Of a DNA stretch of 64,000 nt, positions 11,386-22,498 are shown in pieces. The notes below the pieces were generated by a model. It was given only the letters and a program-made list of their open reading frames with translations. It searched no databases and was not told the origin of the DNA. The stretch covers positions 212,612,500-212,676,499 of the forward strand of contig OY986439.1 in the NCBI GenBank assembly GCA_963920525.1, in the 5' to 3' direction. Each line of letters begins with the position of its first letter. Position 1 is the stretch's first letter. A program made the translations under genes and the position numbers. Source of the DNA: Dichetophora obliterata. Taxonomy: Eukaryota > Arthropoda > Insecta > Diptera > Sciomyzidae.

Positions 11386-11886
11386 GACCAGTGGAACACA
11401 TATTTCCTTAGGTCTTTCCCTTTTCTCACTAGAATGAACCAATTCTTACTCTCTCGAAAATAATCTCACTCTATTACCATATATGACCAGTGGAACACAT
11501 ATTTCCTTATGTCTTCCCCCTCTTTTTTTCGGGTAAGACTACTCTTACTTTCTCAAAATAGTCTCGCTCACTCTACTGCAATATATGACCAGTGGAACAC
11601 ATATTTCCTTAGGTCTTCCCCTTCTCGTTTGACTAAGACAACTCTTACTCTCACAACATAGTCTCGCTTACTCTAATACAATATATGACCAGCGGAACAC
11701 ATATTTCCTTAGGTCTTCCCCCTCTCGCTTGACTACGGCACCTTTGCTCTCTCAAATAGTCTCACTCACTCTACTACAATATATGACCAGTGGAACACAT
11801 ATTTCCTTAGGTCTTCCCCTTTGTTGCTTTCCTATTCTAGTATACTACAATCTACGACCAGTGGAACACATATTTCCTTAGGTCAC
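11386..11886 (+). repeat. Six-copy ~100-bp tandem repeat
   Basis: The core GACCAGTGGAACACATATTT followed by CCTTAGGTCTTCCCC occurs at 11386, 11485, 11587, 11687, 11785 and 11856 (spacings 99, 102, 100, 98, 71 bp). The spacers are CT-rich and more variable (ACTCTTACTCTCTC-like). The surrounding sequence (11071-11975) could be part of a larger element or LTR, but I find no proven ends. Confidence 0.88.
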
Positions 11887-12408
11887 TAACTACTGTCTAT
11901 ATTTTCCTACAGTATGTCTTACCACTACCATTTAAGCGATTTGCACTTTAATGGACTAGCCGCCACATTACGAAGTCCATATTCAATTGAAAGGGAGTCA
12001 CACGAGACTTCAAACATCTCTTCAAAGTCACTTTGAATTGTGACAGATACTACAAAACTAATTAGATCAAAATTAAGGAGAAAGATTGATTTATTACTTT
12101 AATATATTTTTATATATACTATGTCATTCCAGTTGGACGTATTAAATTGTCAAAATCTTATATGAAGGAGTTTTATATGCACACCAATGCAGGATTTTCG
12201 TTCAAGTTAGTTTTTGTTCTCTTCTCTTTTGTGCGTTAACTGCACACCTGCTCCCATTGTCGCTTTCAGTGTAAGGTAGATGAAATCAGTGTTTTAGCTG
12301 CCATGTCCGAACAAAAATAATTGAGAATTGTATATAGGCGTTGGAGGCCCCACAGCTAAATTGTATTTAAGAAATAATTGATTACGTCATGTGTGCATTT
12401 ACCACAGG
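11887..12408. other. Intergenic sequence
   Basis: No gene, RNA or element end recognised. Confidence 0.5.
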
Positions 12409-12419
12409 GTATATGGTTT

Positions 12420-12777
12420 GATCACTAGTGACGGCCGTAGCCTAGTGAGTAGAGTGCGTGGCTCCTAAGCTAAGGAACCGCGGTAGCACGGGTTCAATTC
12501 CCAACTCAGACAGAATGTTTTTTCAATTGAGTTAATTTTTCTGTTTGCTCGTCACCTCTCTGCAGACAATGACAAACCTCAGAGAGTAAAAAAACTGCCA
12601 TGTAAAGCTTCTTGAGAACATAAGCGTTTGGAGTCGGCATTAAACTCGTAGGTCCAGTTCTCAATTATTTGTGTTTAAAAATTTAATTACACGCACAGAA
12701 AAATTGGCCAGGAAAAGCTCAGTCAAAGTCCTTTCTAGGGTTGAAATGACCAATTTATTTTTATGTACATATACAAT
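12420..12777 (+). mobile_element. tRNA-derived SINE, family A, best copy
   Basis: The head GTAGCCTAGTGAGTAGAGTG is an RNA polymerase III A-box-like segment, followed 40-odd bases later by the B box GGTTCAATTCC. A ~280-bp unrelated body and an AT-rich tail follow. An 11-bp duplication, GTATATGGTTT, flanks it at 12409-12419 and 12778-12788, proof of insertion. Length is about 358 bp. Related copies lie at 2861-3156, 56526-56856 and (head only) 60303-60380. It needs LINE enzymes in trans; which LINE is unknown, and its tail does not match that of the LINE at 18.1-22.8 kb. Confidence 0.88.
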
Positions 12778-12788
12778 GTATATGGTTT

Positions 12789-13818
12789 TTTGAAGACAAG
12801 ATTTCGATCCATACAAAATTTTCAAATTTTGATTTGAAGGATTTGATCAAGGATTTGTCGCTAAGAGTGTTTCAATGTTTATAATAAAAAAAAAATTAAA
12901 TAGTACTTTGGTTTTTGAAACCTTACATATTAATGATTACATTTGTTTGACCAAAATGTTTTGATAATATGTAGTAGGTATTTCATAGAAAGTTATTATT
13001 CAACATATAAAAAGAAAAATGTTGAAATATTATATCATTATTATTATATATCAAATTAGAGAACATTTCATTCTAAGCTAAATTCCTTATTGATACAAAC
13101 AAAAGAAGATTCCAAATGTCCTATAAACAACTTAATACTCTCTTTCTTGTGCACACCAAAATTGCTTGTCCATTAAGCGCTAATTCACATAAATAGCTTA
13201 ACTTAATTTTCTCCTTAAGCGCTCGAATAGGAGGAAAATATTTACAAAAAAAAAAAAATCCCAAATACCAAAACAGTCCCCAAGTACATGTTGCTAGAGT
13301 TTACCTCTTGTGTAAAAACACGCGTCAAATAGCTTAATTTTGTACATCAAAAGCAGCAGTGTAGCACACTCAAACTCTAGAGGATATCCACCACGTTACA
13401 ATGAATACTGAATTGTGTAAAAGTGCGTCTTGCTCGTTTGACGAGGCACAGTGTAAGATTTGGTCAATTTGGCATAACAAAATTAAAAATTTTTGTAGTA
13501 TGATTTCTTAGTTTATTTACAAAAACAAAAAAGTTTTCACGAGTTCAGGCCTTTCTAGATTTGAGTTTTTAACCCTGATTATTAAAATTTTCACCTTTGA
13601 GGCACAAACTTGTATTAGAACTACAGAAAACTGTCTAGCTTTCATCCATATTAGTGCAATAAATACTTATTTATTGAACATGCAAAATTACATACTTTCT
13701 AAAATGTAAATATTTTCAAAAACTACAAAATATTGCTAATATAATCTTATATAATTTAATATAAGCTAAACCAAATCTTCAATATTTAAGCAATACGAAA
13801 AAATATAATTGGCCAAAC
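12789..13818. other. AT-rich intergenic sequence
   Basis: No gene recognised. Confidence 0.5.
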
Positions 13819-13884
13819 AGGGTCCGAACAGCGGTCGAATAGCTGCCGAATAGCGGTCGAATAGCGGCCGAACAGCGGTCAAAC
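13819..13884. repeat. 11-bp minisatellite, six copies
   Basis: Six head-to-tail 11-mers of the form AGCGGTCGAAT, each with 0-4 substitutions (for example AGCTGCCGAAT, AGCGGCCGAAC). It is a GC-rich, CpG-rich island in very AT-rich sequence. The unit is not a multiple of 3, so it is not coding. Confidence 0.9.
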
Positions 13885-16800
13885 AAGAGCAGCTCTACAA
13901 TTTTCGTTATTTTTGTGATTTTGTCATGTTTCAGTTTAGTAATCATCGAACAAAAACATATCTTTTTCTCTGCACTGTACCTTTTTTATTTATTAATTAA
14001 AGAAGAAAAAATCTTAGAGTTGATCGTTTTTTCTGATTGTCTATGATGCTCACAATTTGAAGCATATATAGCCACTTTTTATAGACATATTCATTTATAA
14101 ATAGAATATATTATTTAGATGAATATATAAAGAGCCTTGTACGACCACCTGAAGTGGACCTGCCTATGAATTTTAGCCAGCGAAAACTTCGCCACGGGCT
14201 TCTAAAGTATTTTTATTGTTTTTTTTAGCCGTTCACTTTATAGTGCAAAGGCTTTTAGTTTCAAATTTTCTTAAGTTGGCAGCTTTTGAAAAGCTCAGAG
14301 ACTTTTGAAAATAAAACAACGAATTAGCTGGCAGCTTAGAAGCTCAAAACTAATTTGATTTATTTTCAAATATGTTCATCCTTTTATAGTAAGCATAACG
14401 GTATTTTGTCTTAAAACTAGTTAACAATTGTTTGTGTAGTTTAGAATGTAAATAAAATCATATGTTATTTAATTAGTGTAAAAGTAATAGTAGAATATTG
14501 TAATGTATATTTGTAATTTAGTATTAATAGTTTAATATGTGTGAGTGAGTAGATTAATAGAAAACTTAAACATAATCATATGTTAACATATTTGTGTAGG
14601 AGTAAAAAGTATAATATAATATCATATGTTTTGTATTCAGCCATATGGGTACATGTGTGCGAATGAGATAGATATTAGTGCTTAGAATGAACATATGTTC
14701 TTATTGTTTGAATATTATGGGGCATGTTCTCGAAAATTATTACAGTAGGGGTTTTTATATTATTACTTATTTTAAGAAAATTATTTATAGCTTGTTTTAT
14801 AATGAACTACATTAATGTAAATTAAATATTTAAATAATATGTATAGGTATACTACACACCTTTCAATCTTTCTTCCGTCAAAAGGTCCTTCAAACGTTTG
14901 TTGTAAGGCCGCTGTTCGACTGTATTGAAAAATTTTTTTTATCTGGTAGTGTACCTTGCATAGATCCTTGCATACATCCTTGCATACATAATTAAGCCAC
15001 TTATTGTGCTTTACAAAAACTATTTCATAAAAAATAAACTGTTTCAATGAATATTCTTTAGACAGAAACTGCTTATTTCAGGCTGAAAAATATATAGTTA
15101 AAATTAATTTTAATATACCTTTAATTAAATATTATAATATTATATTAAAAAAAAGCCGAAAGCCTTTGTTGCTAGTGCTGCTTATTTTGTATTATAATAA
15201 TTTATAATTGCAATTCACGTTTTAAAAATAAAAAATAAATATATATTAAAAAAAATAACAACTTATGTATAAATATAAAATAGTATGATACATAAATAAC
15301 CAACTAATCGTTATGCAATTTAAGACATTACTTAATCTGTTGTTTTTCATACATCAAAAATTTTAAAGACGAAAAAAAATTACTTATTATAATACTATAA
15401 TTAAAATACTAAAATAATTAAGTACTCGTATTTTGTACAAAATTGCTACGTAAGATTGAAAAAATCTCACACTATGCGACTGTGGTTTCGCTCTTTATAT
15501 GTTTTTCTTTTTCATATATTTGCTAAGAGCCTTTAAGTGCTACTTGTTATTATGACGGTGCTTGGCATTGGTTGACTTTCTAAGCTGCTTATTATGGCCA
15601 AGTAATGCCTAAATATTTCTTTTTCACTGCATGCTTTCGATTTAGTACATTTTATAAATAAAAGATCTTTCATAATCGAAGTCCACAACACAGAAAGTCA
15701 CTTAATATAACGCAGCATGAAGTTCGAGTAGAAATAGTTTTGATGTTAAAGGAAAAGTTGAGGTAAGCTTACATTTAGTCTGTTTTTTTTTCCTAAGCTT
15801 TTTCTATTGCTATCTAGCAAACAACAGAGAACTGCAAATTGAAAAATATTTTATAAAAATAAGCGATATGAAATTTCAAACAGCTGTTGTTGATTTACAC
15901 TTTATAGCTTGTTGTCAATTTCGTTGGCGTTGCTTTTGCATATTTTTACTCAAATATGCTCAAATTCAATTAAGTACTTTTGGCTTGAAGCTAGAGATGA
16001 CAACAACAAAAACAACAACAACAACTACTACAGCTAAAAACCAGTCAACAATGAAGGAAAATTTCGAAAATATAGTTAGTCACTTTTGACAACTTTGTTA
16101 AATTTTTGGTAACATGATGCACAAAGCGGAAAAATGGAAAAAGCAAAAACCCACAACAATAACAAACCCACACGCATAACAATAAAATTATGAGCACAAT
16201 ATAAAAAATTGAAAGCAAAAAATTCTGTAAATAAATATTTTGCCAAAATACAGCATTACATAACATAAATATTTATGTAGTGTACATTTTTGCTTGTTAT
16301 AACTTTTTTAGCTTTGTTTGAAAATATGTGCAGACATAAGAAAATTTTTATATTATTTTTTCAATTAATTATGATGATATCGTTTTACTAGTTGCAGTTT
16401 TTTTTTAAAAAAGCTTTGTGTTTCATTTGTTTTTATGTGCACAATTAAAATAAAATATAAACAGCTTTCGGAATGAGAATTTAATAAAATTCAAAACGAA
16501 ATAAACGTGTTCTTGATTCAGTTAACTGTAACTTCAGTATAAAATAAACTTTAAAAAAGTGTGACACCAAAAAATTTTGTCCAGAAGCAATATTTACATA
16601 CATATAGCTACATCAAAACAAAAAAATCTGGAGTTTTTAATATTATCATAGCCAATCTTATGACACGAAAACCAAAGAACCTTTGAAGAACTTACTACAT
16701 AGCATTGGAAAGCTTAAAAGCACTGTTAGAAAAATTTTTAATAAAGTAAATAGGTGCTTATATTATTGTTGTAATCTTTGTAATTGTGCAATCGTGTTGT

Positions 16801-17091
16801 GCAAATATTTGGATTGTTAATCATTCGTAAATTAAATGCTACAAAAGGAACCTCCTTAAGTATCTGTGAAGATGCATGTGTGAAATAAAAATTAAAATCT
16901 CCACCTAAAAAAATTGGAATATTGTGATACATTTAAATATATTGTACAAAATTTGCAACTGAAATCGTTTTATCGATTTGTTAAATATCAAACAGGAGAT
17001 CAACATTGAGCTAGCCTTCTAGTGCTCTAAGCACAAACATACAATATTCACATACACACAATAGCACACATGTCTCACACATAATAACTCA
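13885..17091. other. AT-rich intergenic sequence
   Basis: Very AT-rich with no recognisable gene. ATCATATGTT recurs at about 14459, 14576 and 14621; a short CAA-rich run lies at 15998-16030. Short ORFs here have no domain. Confidence 0.5.
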
Positions 17092-18101
17092 AGTAAAGGT
17101 AAAGGTAAAGGTAAAGGTAAAGGTAAAGGTAAAGGTAAAGGTAAAGGTAAAGGTAAAGGTAAAGGTAAAGGTAAAGGTAAAGGTAAAGGTAAAGGTAAAG
17201 GTAAAGGTAAAGGTAAAGGTAAAGGTAAAGGTAAAGGTAAAGGTAAAGGTAAAGGTAAAGGTAAAGGTAAAGGTAAAGGTAAAGGTAAAGGTAAAGGTAA
17301 AGGTAAAGGTAAAGGTAAAGGTAAAGGTAAAGGTAAAGGTAAAGGTAAAGGTAAAGGTAAAGGTAAAGGTAAAGGTAAAGGTAAAGGTAAAGGTAAAGGT
17401 AAAGGTAAAGGTAAAGGTAAAGGTAAAGGTAAAGGTAAAGGTAAAGGTAAAGGTAAAGGTAAAGGTAAAGGTAAAGGTAAAGGTAAAGGTAAAGGTAAAG
17501 GTAAAGGTAAAGGTAAAGGTAAAGGTAAAGGTAAAGGTAAAGGTAAAGGTAAAGGTAAAGGTAAAGGTAAAGGTAAAGGTAAAGGTAAAGGTAAAGGTAA
17601 AGGTAAAGGTAAAGGTAAAGGTAAAGGTAAAGGTAAAGGTAAAGGTAAAGGTAAAGGTAAAGGTAAAGGTAAAGGTAAAGGTAAAGGTAAAGGTAAAGGT
17701 AAAGGTAAAGGTAAAGGTAAAGGTAAAGGTAAAGGTAAAGGTAAAGGTAAAGGTAAAGGTAAAGGTAAAGGTAAAGGTAAAGGTAAAGGTAAAGGTAAAG
17801 GTAAAGGTAAAGGTAAAGGTAAAGGTAAAGGTAAAGGTAAAGGTAAAGGTAAAGGTAAAGGTAAAGGTAAAGGTAAAGGTAAAGGTAAAGGTAAAGGTAA
17901 AGGTAAAGGTAAAGGTAAAGGTAAAGGTAAAGGTAAAGGTAAAGGTAAAGGTAAAGGTAAAGGTAAAGGTAAAGGTAAAGGTAAAGGTAAAGGTAAAGGT
18001 AAAGGTAAAGTTAAAGGTAAAGGTAAAGGTAAAGGTAAAGGTAAAGGTAAAGGTAAAGGTAAAGGTAAAGGCAAAGGTAAAGGTAAAGGTAAAGGTAAAG
18101 G
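17092..18101 (+). repeat. GGTAAA hexamer array upstream of the LINE
   Basis: About 168 copies of AAAGGT/GGTAAA, essentially perfect. The only variants are a GTTAAA near 18010 and a GGCAAA near 18071, both close to the LINE. The left edge is CTCAAGTAAAGG; the right edge runs into the LINE 5' end at TATGCATACTG. The long LP- and FT-repeat reading frames on the minus strand are artefacts of a stop-free hexamer. Confidence 0.97.
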
Positions 18102-18356
18102 TATGCATACTGTTCACAGTTCTATTGTTATGCATACTGAATAGACGTGTTTTCACCGGCGTCTGCAATTTTTAACGTTGTTTTCTGGTAAATAAACTGC
18201 TAATCTCGCCAAAACTTTCAAAACGTGTTAATTTCTGTCGCTGTTTCCAACTGGCGCATAATTGCTGAATTGCAGTGTTTATCCTTGCTTTAAATTAATA
18301 AATTAATAATTCAGTTTTACCGCGCTTAATAAATTTGCATTGTCGTCTTTTTAACA
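18102..18356 (+). promoter_or_regulatory. LINE 5' UTR, candidate internal promoter
   Basis: Between the array and the ORF1 ATG. It opens with two direct copies of TATGCATACTG (18102-18112 and 18129-18139), each containing the palindrome TATGCATA. LINEs usually carry a promoter inside their 5' UTR; no initiator can be proven here. The ORF1 ATG has a good fly context (ACAATG). Confidence 0.4.
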
Positions 18357-19295
18357 ATGTCGAGCCTGCAACAACAAAAAAACCTACGAAGCACATCCAA
18401 CAAAATTGCTAACAAACAAATTGCACCAACAACTCCGCTAGGTTTCCCCAAAGTGCATGCAGATGAGTCATCCCCCTCAACTGTAACATACTCGGATGCA
18501 ACACTAAATGTGAAACTAGCGTGTATTGAAACGAACATCGTTAAAAAGCTTACTGAAGAGCTTCGAACAAGTGAGGGCAGAGTTATGGAAAGGTTTGGTG
18601 AATTATCAGCTGAATTCTCGAACTTGAGAGAGACATTACGATCTGTTGTTGAGCGGGTATCAGCTGTTGAAGCATTGTGTGGCGATATAAACAACATGAA
18701 GAGTGAGATAGAACAACTCAAGCAACAAAGTGAATCCAGCAATAACAACAATGCATCTCAAGTAAACAACGAAATTGATGTGTTAAAGAAGCAAGTGGAA
18801 AGATATGAGAGTGATGCTGTTGCTTCTGACATCATAATACATGGAATTCCTGTTGTTAAAAATGAAAATCTGCCTAATGTTTTTGCAAAAATTTGCTCCG
18901 TTGTTAAGAGTAATGCTCCTAAGCTGCGGGATGTTTTTAGGCTAAGGGCAAATGACAAAAACAGAGCCAAGCCTGCTGTTGTTGTAAAACTGACGTCAGC
19001 TTATGATCGAAACCAACTTTTTAAAGCTGTGGCAGCGTTTCGTAAAATTAAAAAGAGGCCGCTTATGCTGAGTGATATCGAATGCGGGCGTGATGAACAT
19101 TTCTTCATGCATGAAAGTCTCACTAAGGCGAATCGACTGGTAATGATCTATGCTGAACAGAAAAAGAGAGAAAATAAGTTGTCTGCTGTCTTTTCTCTTC
19201 GTGGAAAGGTGTATGTGAGAGCTGATCGAAATAGTGAAGCAAATTGGGTTGAAAGCAGAGAAAGCGTTGATTGCGTCGCTGGTATGAGAAGTTAG
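18357..19295 (+). CDS. LINE ORF1 protein (coiled coil, RRM-like RNA-binding protein)
   Basis: The 312-residue protein should bind LINE RNA and form the ribonucleoprotein that carries it to the nucleus. Residues 1-50 are a polar, low-complexity tail. Residues about 55-155 have heptad-like leucine, glutamate and lysine spacing, broken by an SSNNNNAS linker, consistent with a trimerising coiled coil. Residues 157-240 start with SDIIIHGIP, an RNP2-like strand, and continue VVVKLTSAYDRNQLFKAV, resembling the RRM of L1-type ORF1 proteins. Residues 245-290 (MHESLTKANRLVMIYAEQKK, then AVFSLRGKVYVRAD) match the C-terminal domain of that family. No CCHC zinc knuckle is present, unlike Jockey and I elements. 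ATG 18357 is the first in frame with good context. It ends TAG at 19293-19295, about 330-390 bp before ORF2. Confidence 0.85.
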   Translation: MSSLQQQKNLRSTSNKIANKQIAPTTPLGFPKVHADESSPSTVTYSDATLNVKLACIETNIVKKLTEELRTSEGRVMERFGELSAEFSNLRETLRSVVERVSAVEALCGDINNMKSEIEQLKQQSESSNNNNASQVNNEIDVLKKQVERYESDAVASDIIIHGIPVVKNENLPNVFAKICSVVKSNAPKLRDVFRLRANDKNRAKPAVVVKLTSAYDRNQLFKAVAAFRKIKKRPLMLSDIECGRDEHFFMHESLTKANRLVMIYAEQKKRENKLSAVFSLRGKVYVRADRNSEANWVESRESVDCVAGMRS

Positions 19296-19681
19296 AATGT
19301 GTTATTTAAAAGCTAAAAATGTTTTGTTGAATTATATCTTTTTATGCTATCTTGATTGTCAATTTTATAATTGTTTTGATGTTATTATTTTGTTTAAATT
19401 ATTACTTAATTCTAGGTTTATTATACTTAAAATTGTGCTGATTGTTTGCTCAATCTCTTTTTGGCTAAGAAAAACTAATACAATTTCTAGGCTCTCTTGC
19501 AATAACTATTTTCTTTGCTCTATTCTGTATATCTATCTTTCTTCTAATTCTCTTGCTTGCAATTGTGATATTACTGTCTGCAAACATTGGTTACTTCCGG
19601 TATATTATTGTCTGATGCCATATTGTTTTGACTCATATATTCTGTCTAAGTGTTTATTTCCACCTGTGTTTCTACTTGACG
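19296..19681 (+). other. LINE inter-ORF spacer with an open third frame
   Basis: T-rich spacer. A 130-codon frame (19297-19689) starts one base after the ORF1 stop (TAG-A-ATG) and overlaps the ORF2 start region. Its product would be very hydrophobic and cysteine-rich (FLCYLDCQFYNCFDVIILF), with no known domain. T-rich DNA often gives such frames by chance. Confidence 0.5.
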
Positions 19682-22498
19682 ATGTTTAATGACAATTGTT
19701 CTAGTGGTGTTAACGGAAATCATAAAATTCTGATTAAAGTTCTCTGTGCACAGCATTGCGGTCTTAAAGTATTACACTTCAATGCTAGGAGTTTAAACTG
19801 TAATAAGCTGGACTATCTTAAATATATTGTTGAAGATTCTGCTGTGGATGTTATTTGCGTTTCTGAAACTTGGTTCTGCAATGAGGTTGCTGATTCTGTC
19901 TATAGTATTGATAATTTTAAGCTCTTGAGAAATGATAGAGTGGGAAGGAAAGGGGGTGGTGTTGCTATTTTCTGTCGCAGTAATTTAAATGTTAGACTTG
20001 TATCTAAATCCAATAACAATAGTAATGTTGAGTATTTGAATGTGTGTATATTTGATAACTGTGTCAAAGTGTTTCTGTCCTGCGTGTATAATCCGAACAA
20101 GTGCAATAGCCTCGATTTCTTTTTTTCTGAGCTAAATAATTATATAATTGATTTTGAATTCTTTGTTATATGTGGTGATTTTAATGTTAATCTACTATGT
20201 CGTGAGAATACTACTAAATCGTTCTGTGAAAATGTTTCCTCTACAGGATTGTCATTTGTCAATGAAACTGTCCCAACGCGCTTTGCCAGTAATGCTAGTC
20301 CCAGTCTTTTAGACTACTTTATTGTGTCAGACCTTGCATCTGTTATGTTATATGATCAACTGTATTTTTTATCTGATCATGATCTTCTATTTTGCTGCTT
20401 GAATGTTAATTTGTCTCGAAATGGCAATTCTGAAACCATCACCTATCGTGACTTTAAATCGATTAATTTTTGGGCTCTCCATAATGACTTATGTTTAACT
20501 TCTTGGAATGACGTATGGTTTGTTGAATCAGTTGATGATAAATTGAATGTATTTACAAATATTGTTAATACTCTTTTTGAAAAACATGTTCCTTTACGCT
20601 CAGTGATGGTAAAAAATTCAGCATGCCCATGGTTTACTGCTAATGTACAAAAAGCGATTAAAAAACGTAATAAGCTTCACAACTTATGGAAAAGGTGTCC
20701 GACTGCTTATAATTGGGAAAAATTTAGAACTGCTAGAAATGCGGCAGTTTACCTTATTAGACAGTCCAAAGAAAAATTTTGCTTGTCGAAATTAAATGCT
20801 TCACTTCCCTCAAAGGTGCTGTGGAGGAACTTGAAAGCTATGGGGATTGGTGAGAAACGTACTGATGAATGTAATGTTGACCCAGATATTTTAAATAATT
20901 ACTTTCTCTCTAACTCTGTACTTACTCCTAGCAACCACATAGATTTCTCTGAATACGCTGTCCAGGAAAATTTTCAATTCTCCGCAGTAAGTGTGAATGA
21001 TGTGAGAAAGTCGATAGTAAAAATTAAGTCAAATGCAATAGGTGAAGACCTTATATCATTAAAATTCTTAAAGCTTATTCTCTTGCAAGTCCTTAGCCCC
21101 CTTACACACATTGTAAATCATTGTATTACCACGTCTACGTTTCCGTCTTCATGGAAAGTTGCTCTTGTTTTGCCGGTAGCAAAAAAACCAACTGCAAATG
21201 GGCCTAATGATTATAGGCCTATCAGCATTCTATCTTGCCTGGCCAAAGTGTGTGAAGCACTTATGGCATATCAAATAGTAAATTTTTTTAATGATAGCAA
21301 TTTATTATCTCCATTGCAATCTGGCTTCAGGGCTTTTCACAGTTGTGCCACTGCCACTGTTAAAATACTTGATGATATAAGAACTTTTTATGATGAAGGA
21401 CATGTTACCCTTCTTTGCTTGCTTGACTTCTCAAAAGCATTTGATACTGTGAATCATTCTTTGTTGTGCTCGAAACTAAAGTTTATGTATGGTTTTAGTG
21501 GTAGTGCTATACGACTCTTGAATAGCTATTTGTCAAACCGTGTTCAAAGAGTCAAGGTTGGTAATAAATATTCTGAATACAAATTTCTATCTAGTGGTGT
21601 TCCCCAGGGCTCAGTTCTTGGTCCCCTGCTGTTTGTAATTTTTATCAATGATATATTTAGAGTCTGCAAACATTCAACAATGCATGCCTATGCAGATGAC
21701 GTGCAAATATATCTTTCTAATAGAGTTGGTCTTCTAGATGACTTAGTGTACAGACTAAATGAGGATCTAGACTCTATAAATAAATGGGCAATTCGTAATT
21801 GTCTTAAGCTCAATCCTCTGAAATCAGTTGTGCTCCCTATAGCGAAAGACAAAGTTTTTCATGAAGATATTCCTGGTTTATTTTTAGATGCTGATAAGCT
21901 AAAATTAACAAGCAGTGCGAAAAGTCTTGGTTTTTATATAAATTCCTCTCTGACATGCTCTGATCATATTAATAGTGTGGTCCGAAAAATTTATTATGTG
22001 TTACGCAATCTTAGAGTGACAGCTGAATTCACACCCACTTGCACCAGAAGAAAACTAGTAGTTCAACTTATTGTTCCCATAATCTCCTATTCAGAGCTAG
22101 TTTACAGTAAGCTGGATTCTAGCTCGCAACTAAAGCTACAGCTGGCATTCAATCATGCCATCCGATACGTATATGGACTCCGTAAGTTTGACCATATATC
22201 TGAATTCAACAAAAGCATCCTTGGTTGTGACCTAGTAAACTATATAAATTTCAGAAACTGCATTTTCTTACACAAGCTGATACATTCGAGAACACCATTC
22301 TATTTATATGAAAAGTTACAGTTTAGTCAACTGCAAAGAAGTCGTATGCTTATTATACCTAAATTTAACTACTTGAATTCATCAAGATTATTTTTCGTTA
22401 ATGCCATAAGATTGTGGAATAGTTTGCCAAGTAGTATTAAATCTATTTCTGAAGTAAGAATGTTTAGACAAGTCATTTTTTCCTATTTTTCAAATTAA
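19628..22498 (+). CDS. LINE ORF2 protein: AP-like endonuclease and reverse transcriptase
   Basis: The enzyme nicks chromosomal DNA and copies its own RNA onto the nick (target-primed reverse transcription). The frame gives 956 residues from 19628; the better start is probably ATG 19682 (residue 19), because the first 18 residues are hydrophobic and lie before the domain. Endonuclease, about 48-258: N52 in HFNARSLN, E80 in SETWF, KGGGVAIF, GDFN (D184, N186), LDYFIVS and SDHDLL (D250, H251), all catalytic motifs present. RT, about 500-770: DYRPISILSCLAK, LQSGFRAFHSCAT, LLDFSKAFDTVNH (D600), SSGVPQGSVLGPLLF, YADD (688-691), LKLNPLKS and LGFYINSSLT. The tail (about 780-956) is the usual thumb-like region without a visible RNase H or zinc motif. 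No stop or frameshift is seen, so it may be active. Confidence 0.93.
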   Translation: MTHIFCLSVYFHLCFYLTMFNDNCSSGVNGNHKILIKVLCAQHCGLKVLHFNARSLNCNKLDYLKYIVEDSAVDVICVSETWFCNEVADSVYSIDNFKLLRNDRVGRKGGGVAIFCRSNLNVRLVSKSNNNSNVEYLNVCIFDNCVKVFLSCVYNPNKCNSLDFFFSELNNYIIDFEFFVICGDFNVNLLCRENTTKSFCENVSSTGLSFVNETVPTRFASNASPSLLDYFIVSDLASVMLYDQLYFLSDHDLLFCCLNVNLSRNGNSETITYRDFKSINFWALHNDLCLTSWNDVWFVESVDDKLNVFTNIVNTLFEKHVPLRSVMVKNSACPWFTANVQKAIKKRNKLHNLWKRCPTAYNWEKFRTARNAAVYLIRQSKEKFCLSKLNASLPSKVLWRNLKAMGIGEKRTDECNVDPDILNNYFLSNSVLTPSNHIDFSEYAVQENFQFSAVSVNDVRKSIVKIKSNAIGEDLISLKFLKLILLQVLSPLTHIVNHCITTSTFPSSWKVALVLPVAKKPTANGPNDYRPISILSCLAKVCEALMAYQIVNFFNDSNLLSPLQSGFRAFHSCATATVKILDDIRTFYDEGHVTLLCLLDFSKAFDTVNHSLLCSKLKFMYGFSGSAIRLLNSYLSNRVQRVKVGNKYSEYKFLSSGVPQGSVLGPLLFVIFINDIFRVCKHSTMHAYADDVQIYLSNRVGLLDDLVYRLNEDLDSINKWAIRNCLKLNPLKSVVLPIAKDKVFHEDIPGLFLDADKLKLTSSAKSLGFYINSSLTCSDHINSVVRKIYYVLRNLRVTAEFTPTCTRRKLVVQLIVPIISYSELVYSKLDSSSQLKLQLAFNHAIRYVYGLRKFDHISEFNKSILGCDLVNYINFRNCIFLHKLIHSRTPFYLYEKLQFSQLQRSRMLIIPKFNYLNSSRLFFVNAIRLWNSLPSSIKSISEVRMFRQVIFSYFSN

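Noticed and set aside
11071..11975. Solo LTR beginning TGTAACG
   Set aside because: A polyadenylation-like AATAAA is present, but no matching CA end or target-site duplication could be confirmed.
17019..18168. Minus-strand LP- and FT-repeat ORFs, and the similar ORF at 22700-23284
   Set aside because: Hexamer-array artefacts of GGTAAA, open in more than one frame simultaneously.
18326..18751. Minus-strand 141-codon ORF opposite LINE ORF1
   Set aside because: Antisense shadow of a clear ORF1 with recognisable domains.
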